Source: an uncultured Blautia sp. (GTDB lineage: Bacteria > Bacillota > Clostridia > Lachnospirales > Lachnospiraceae). From it: a stretch of 64,000 nucleotides of DNA. Below, piece by piece: positions 63,990 through 64,000 of this stretch (its first letter is position 1; every line of letters starts with the position of its first letter). The position numbers were made by a program, and so were the translations under genes. The notes below the pieces were generated by a model. The model was not told the origin of the DNA and did not search any database. It saw only the letters and a list, made by a program, of their open reading frames with translations. Location: the NCBI GenBank assembly GCA_900539145.1, contig UQAX01000001.1, forward strand, positions 50,273 to 114,272, read 5' to 3'.

Positions 63990-64000
63990 ATGGCAAACAA
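63990..64000 (+). CDS. Start of a rightward gene, truncated by the window edge
   Basis: ATG at 63990 (first codons MAN) follows AGAGGA by about 12 bases; a TTG at 63986 in another frame is an alternative start. Only four codons are visible, so the product cannot be named. Confidence 0.35.

Noticed and set aside
1..64000. CRISPR arrays, tRNA or rRNA genes, insertion sequences and phage genes.
   Set aside because: I saw no regularly spaced repeats, tRNA-like sequences, transposase or phage-type proteins anywhere in the window.

Overview
The window reads as chromosomal core genome of a spore-forming, low-GC anaerobe of the Lachnospiraceae (Clostridia). The genus is not certain, but a Blautia-like lineage fits. 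The signs are an AT-rich sequence, strong AGGAGG ribosome sites, an alpha/beta small acid-soluble spore protein behind a sigma-G-like promoter, sporulation genes ylbJ and ytfJ, an Rnf complex in CDGEAB order, a sodium-pump decarboxylase operon, a CooS/CooF/flavoprotein cluster, and the RemA, NusG-II/Gx and U32/DUF3656 families. No phage, insertion sequence, CRISPR array, tRNA or rRNA was seen. Most genes lie on the minus strand.

Layout: 0-5 kb holds dipeptidase pepD, ylbJ and an operon mgsA-rsmD-coaD-coiled-coil protein. 5-10 kb holds the spore protein, recG, fakA-like, Asp23-like and rpmB. 10-20 kb holds a 47-residue membrane peptide, ytfJ/DUF2953, a Nudix hydrolase, a penicillin-binding protein with its FtsW/RodA partner, a U32 peptidase-family protein, zapA, ruvAB and the Gx/NusG-II pair. 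20-26 kb is the Rnf ferredoxin:NAD+ oxidoreductase. 26-33 kb holds a PF06541 membrane protein, a YprB-like exonuclease and the operon rpiR-type regulator / BaiN-like flavoprotein / cmk / ispH / rpsA. 33-38 kb is a five-gene biotin-dependent sodium-translocating decarboxylase operon. 39-44 kb holds tyrS under a T-box, then cooS-cooF-flavoprotein. 44-48 kb is an arginase-fold / VWA / MoxR operon. 48-59 kb holds two D-Ala-D-Ala carboxypeptidases around scpAB and a phosphoesterase, a second PF06541 protein, cls, rpsU, alaS and unrecognised small genes. 59-64 kb is pncC/cinA-C, pgsA, rimO, rpoZ, gmk, remA and yicC, with the start of a divergent gene at the right edge.

Energy metabolism is the theme. 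Rnf turns ferredoxin/NAD+ redox difference into an ion gradient, the Oad-type pump makes a sodium gradient from decarboxylation, and the CooS cluster probably exchanges electrons with ferredoxin and NAD(H). A near-consensus Rex (NADH/NAD+ sensor) operator covers the -10 box of the cooS promoter.

Most notable observations: (1) the CooS homologue keeps all six C-cluster ligands, but an ungapped comparison from memory with Carboxydothermus CODH-II places Tyr, Ile and Asn at His93/His96/His99 and Gln at Lys563, so it may not be a CO dehydrogenase; (2) the arginase-fold metalloprotein with an intact metal site is co-transcribed with a VWA protein and a MoxR ATPase, an undescribed-looking module; (3) the decarboxylase leader has three GCAGAAAT-type segments that can form mutually exclusive hairpins; (4) a related hairpin repeat sits just ahead of three genes; (5) RnfE has a four-cysteine C-terminal tail.
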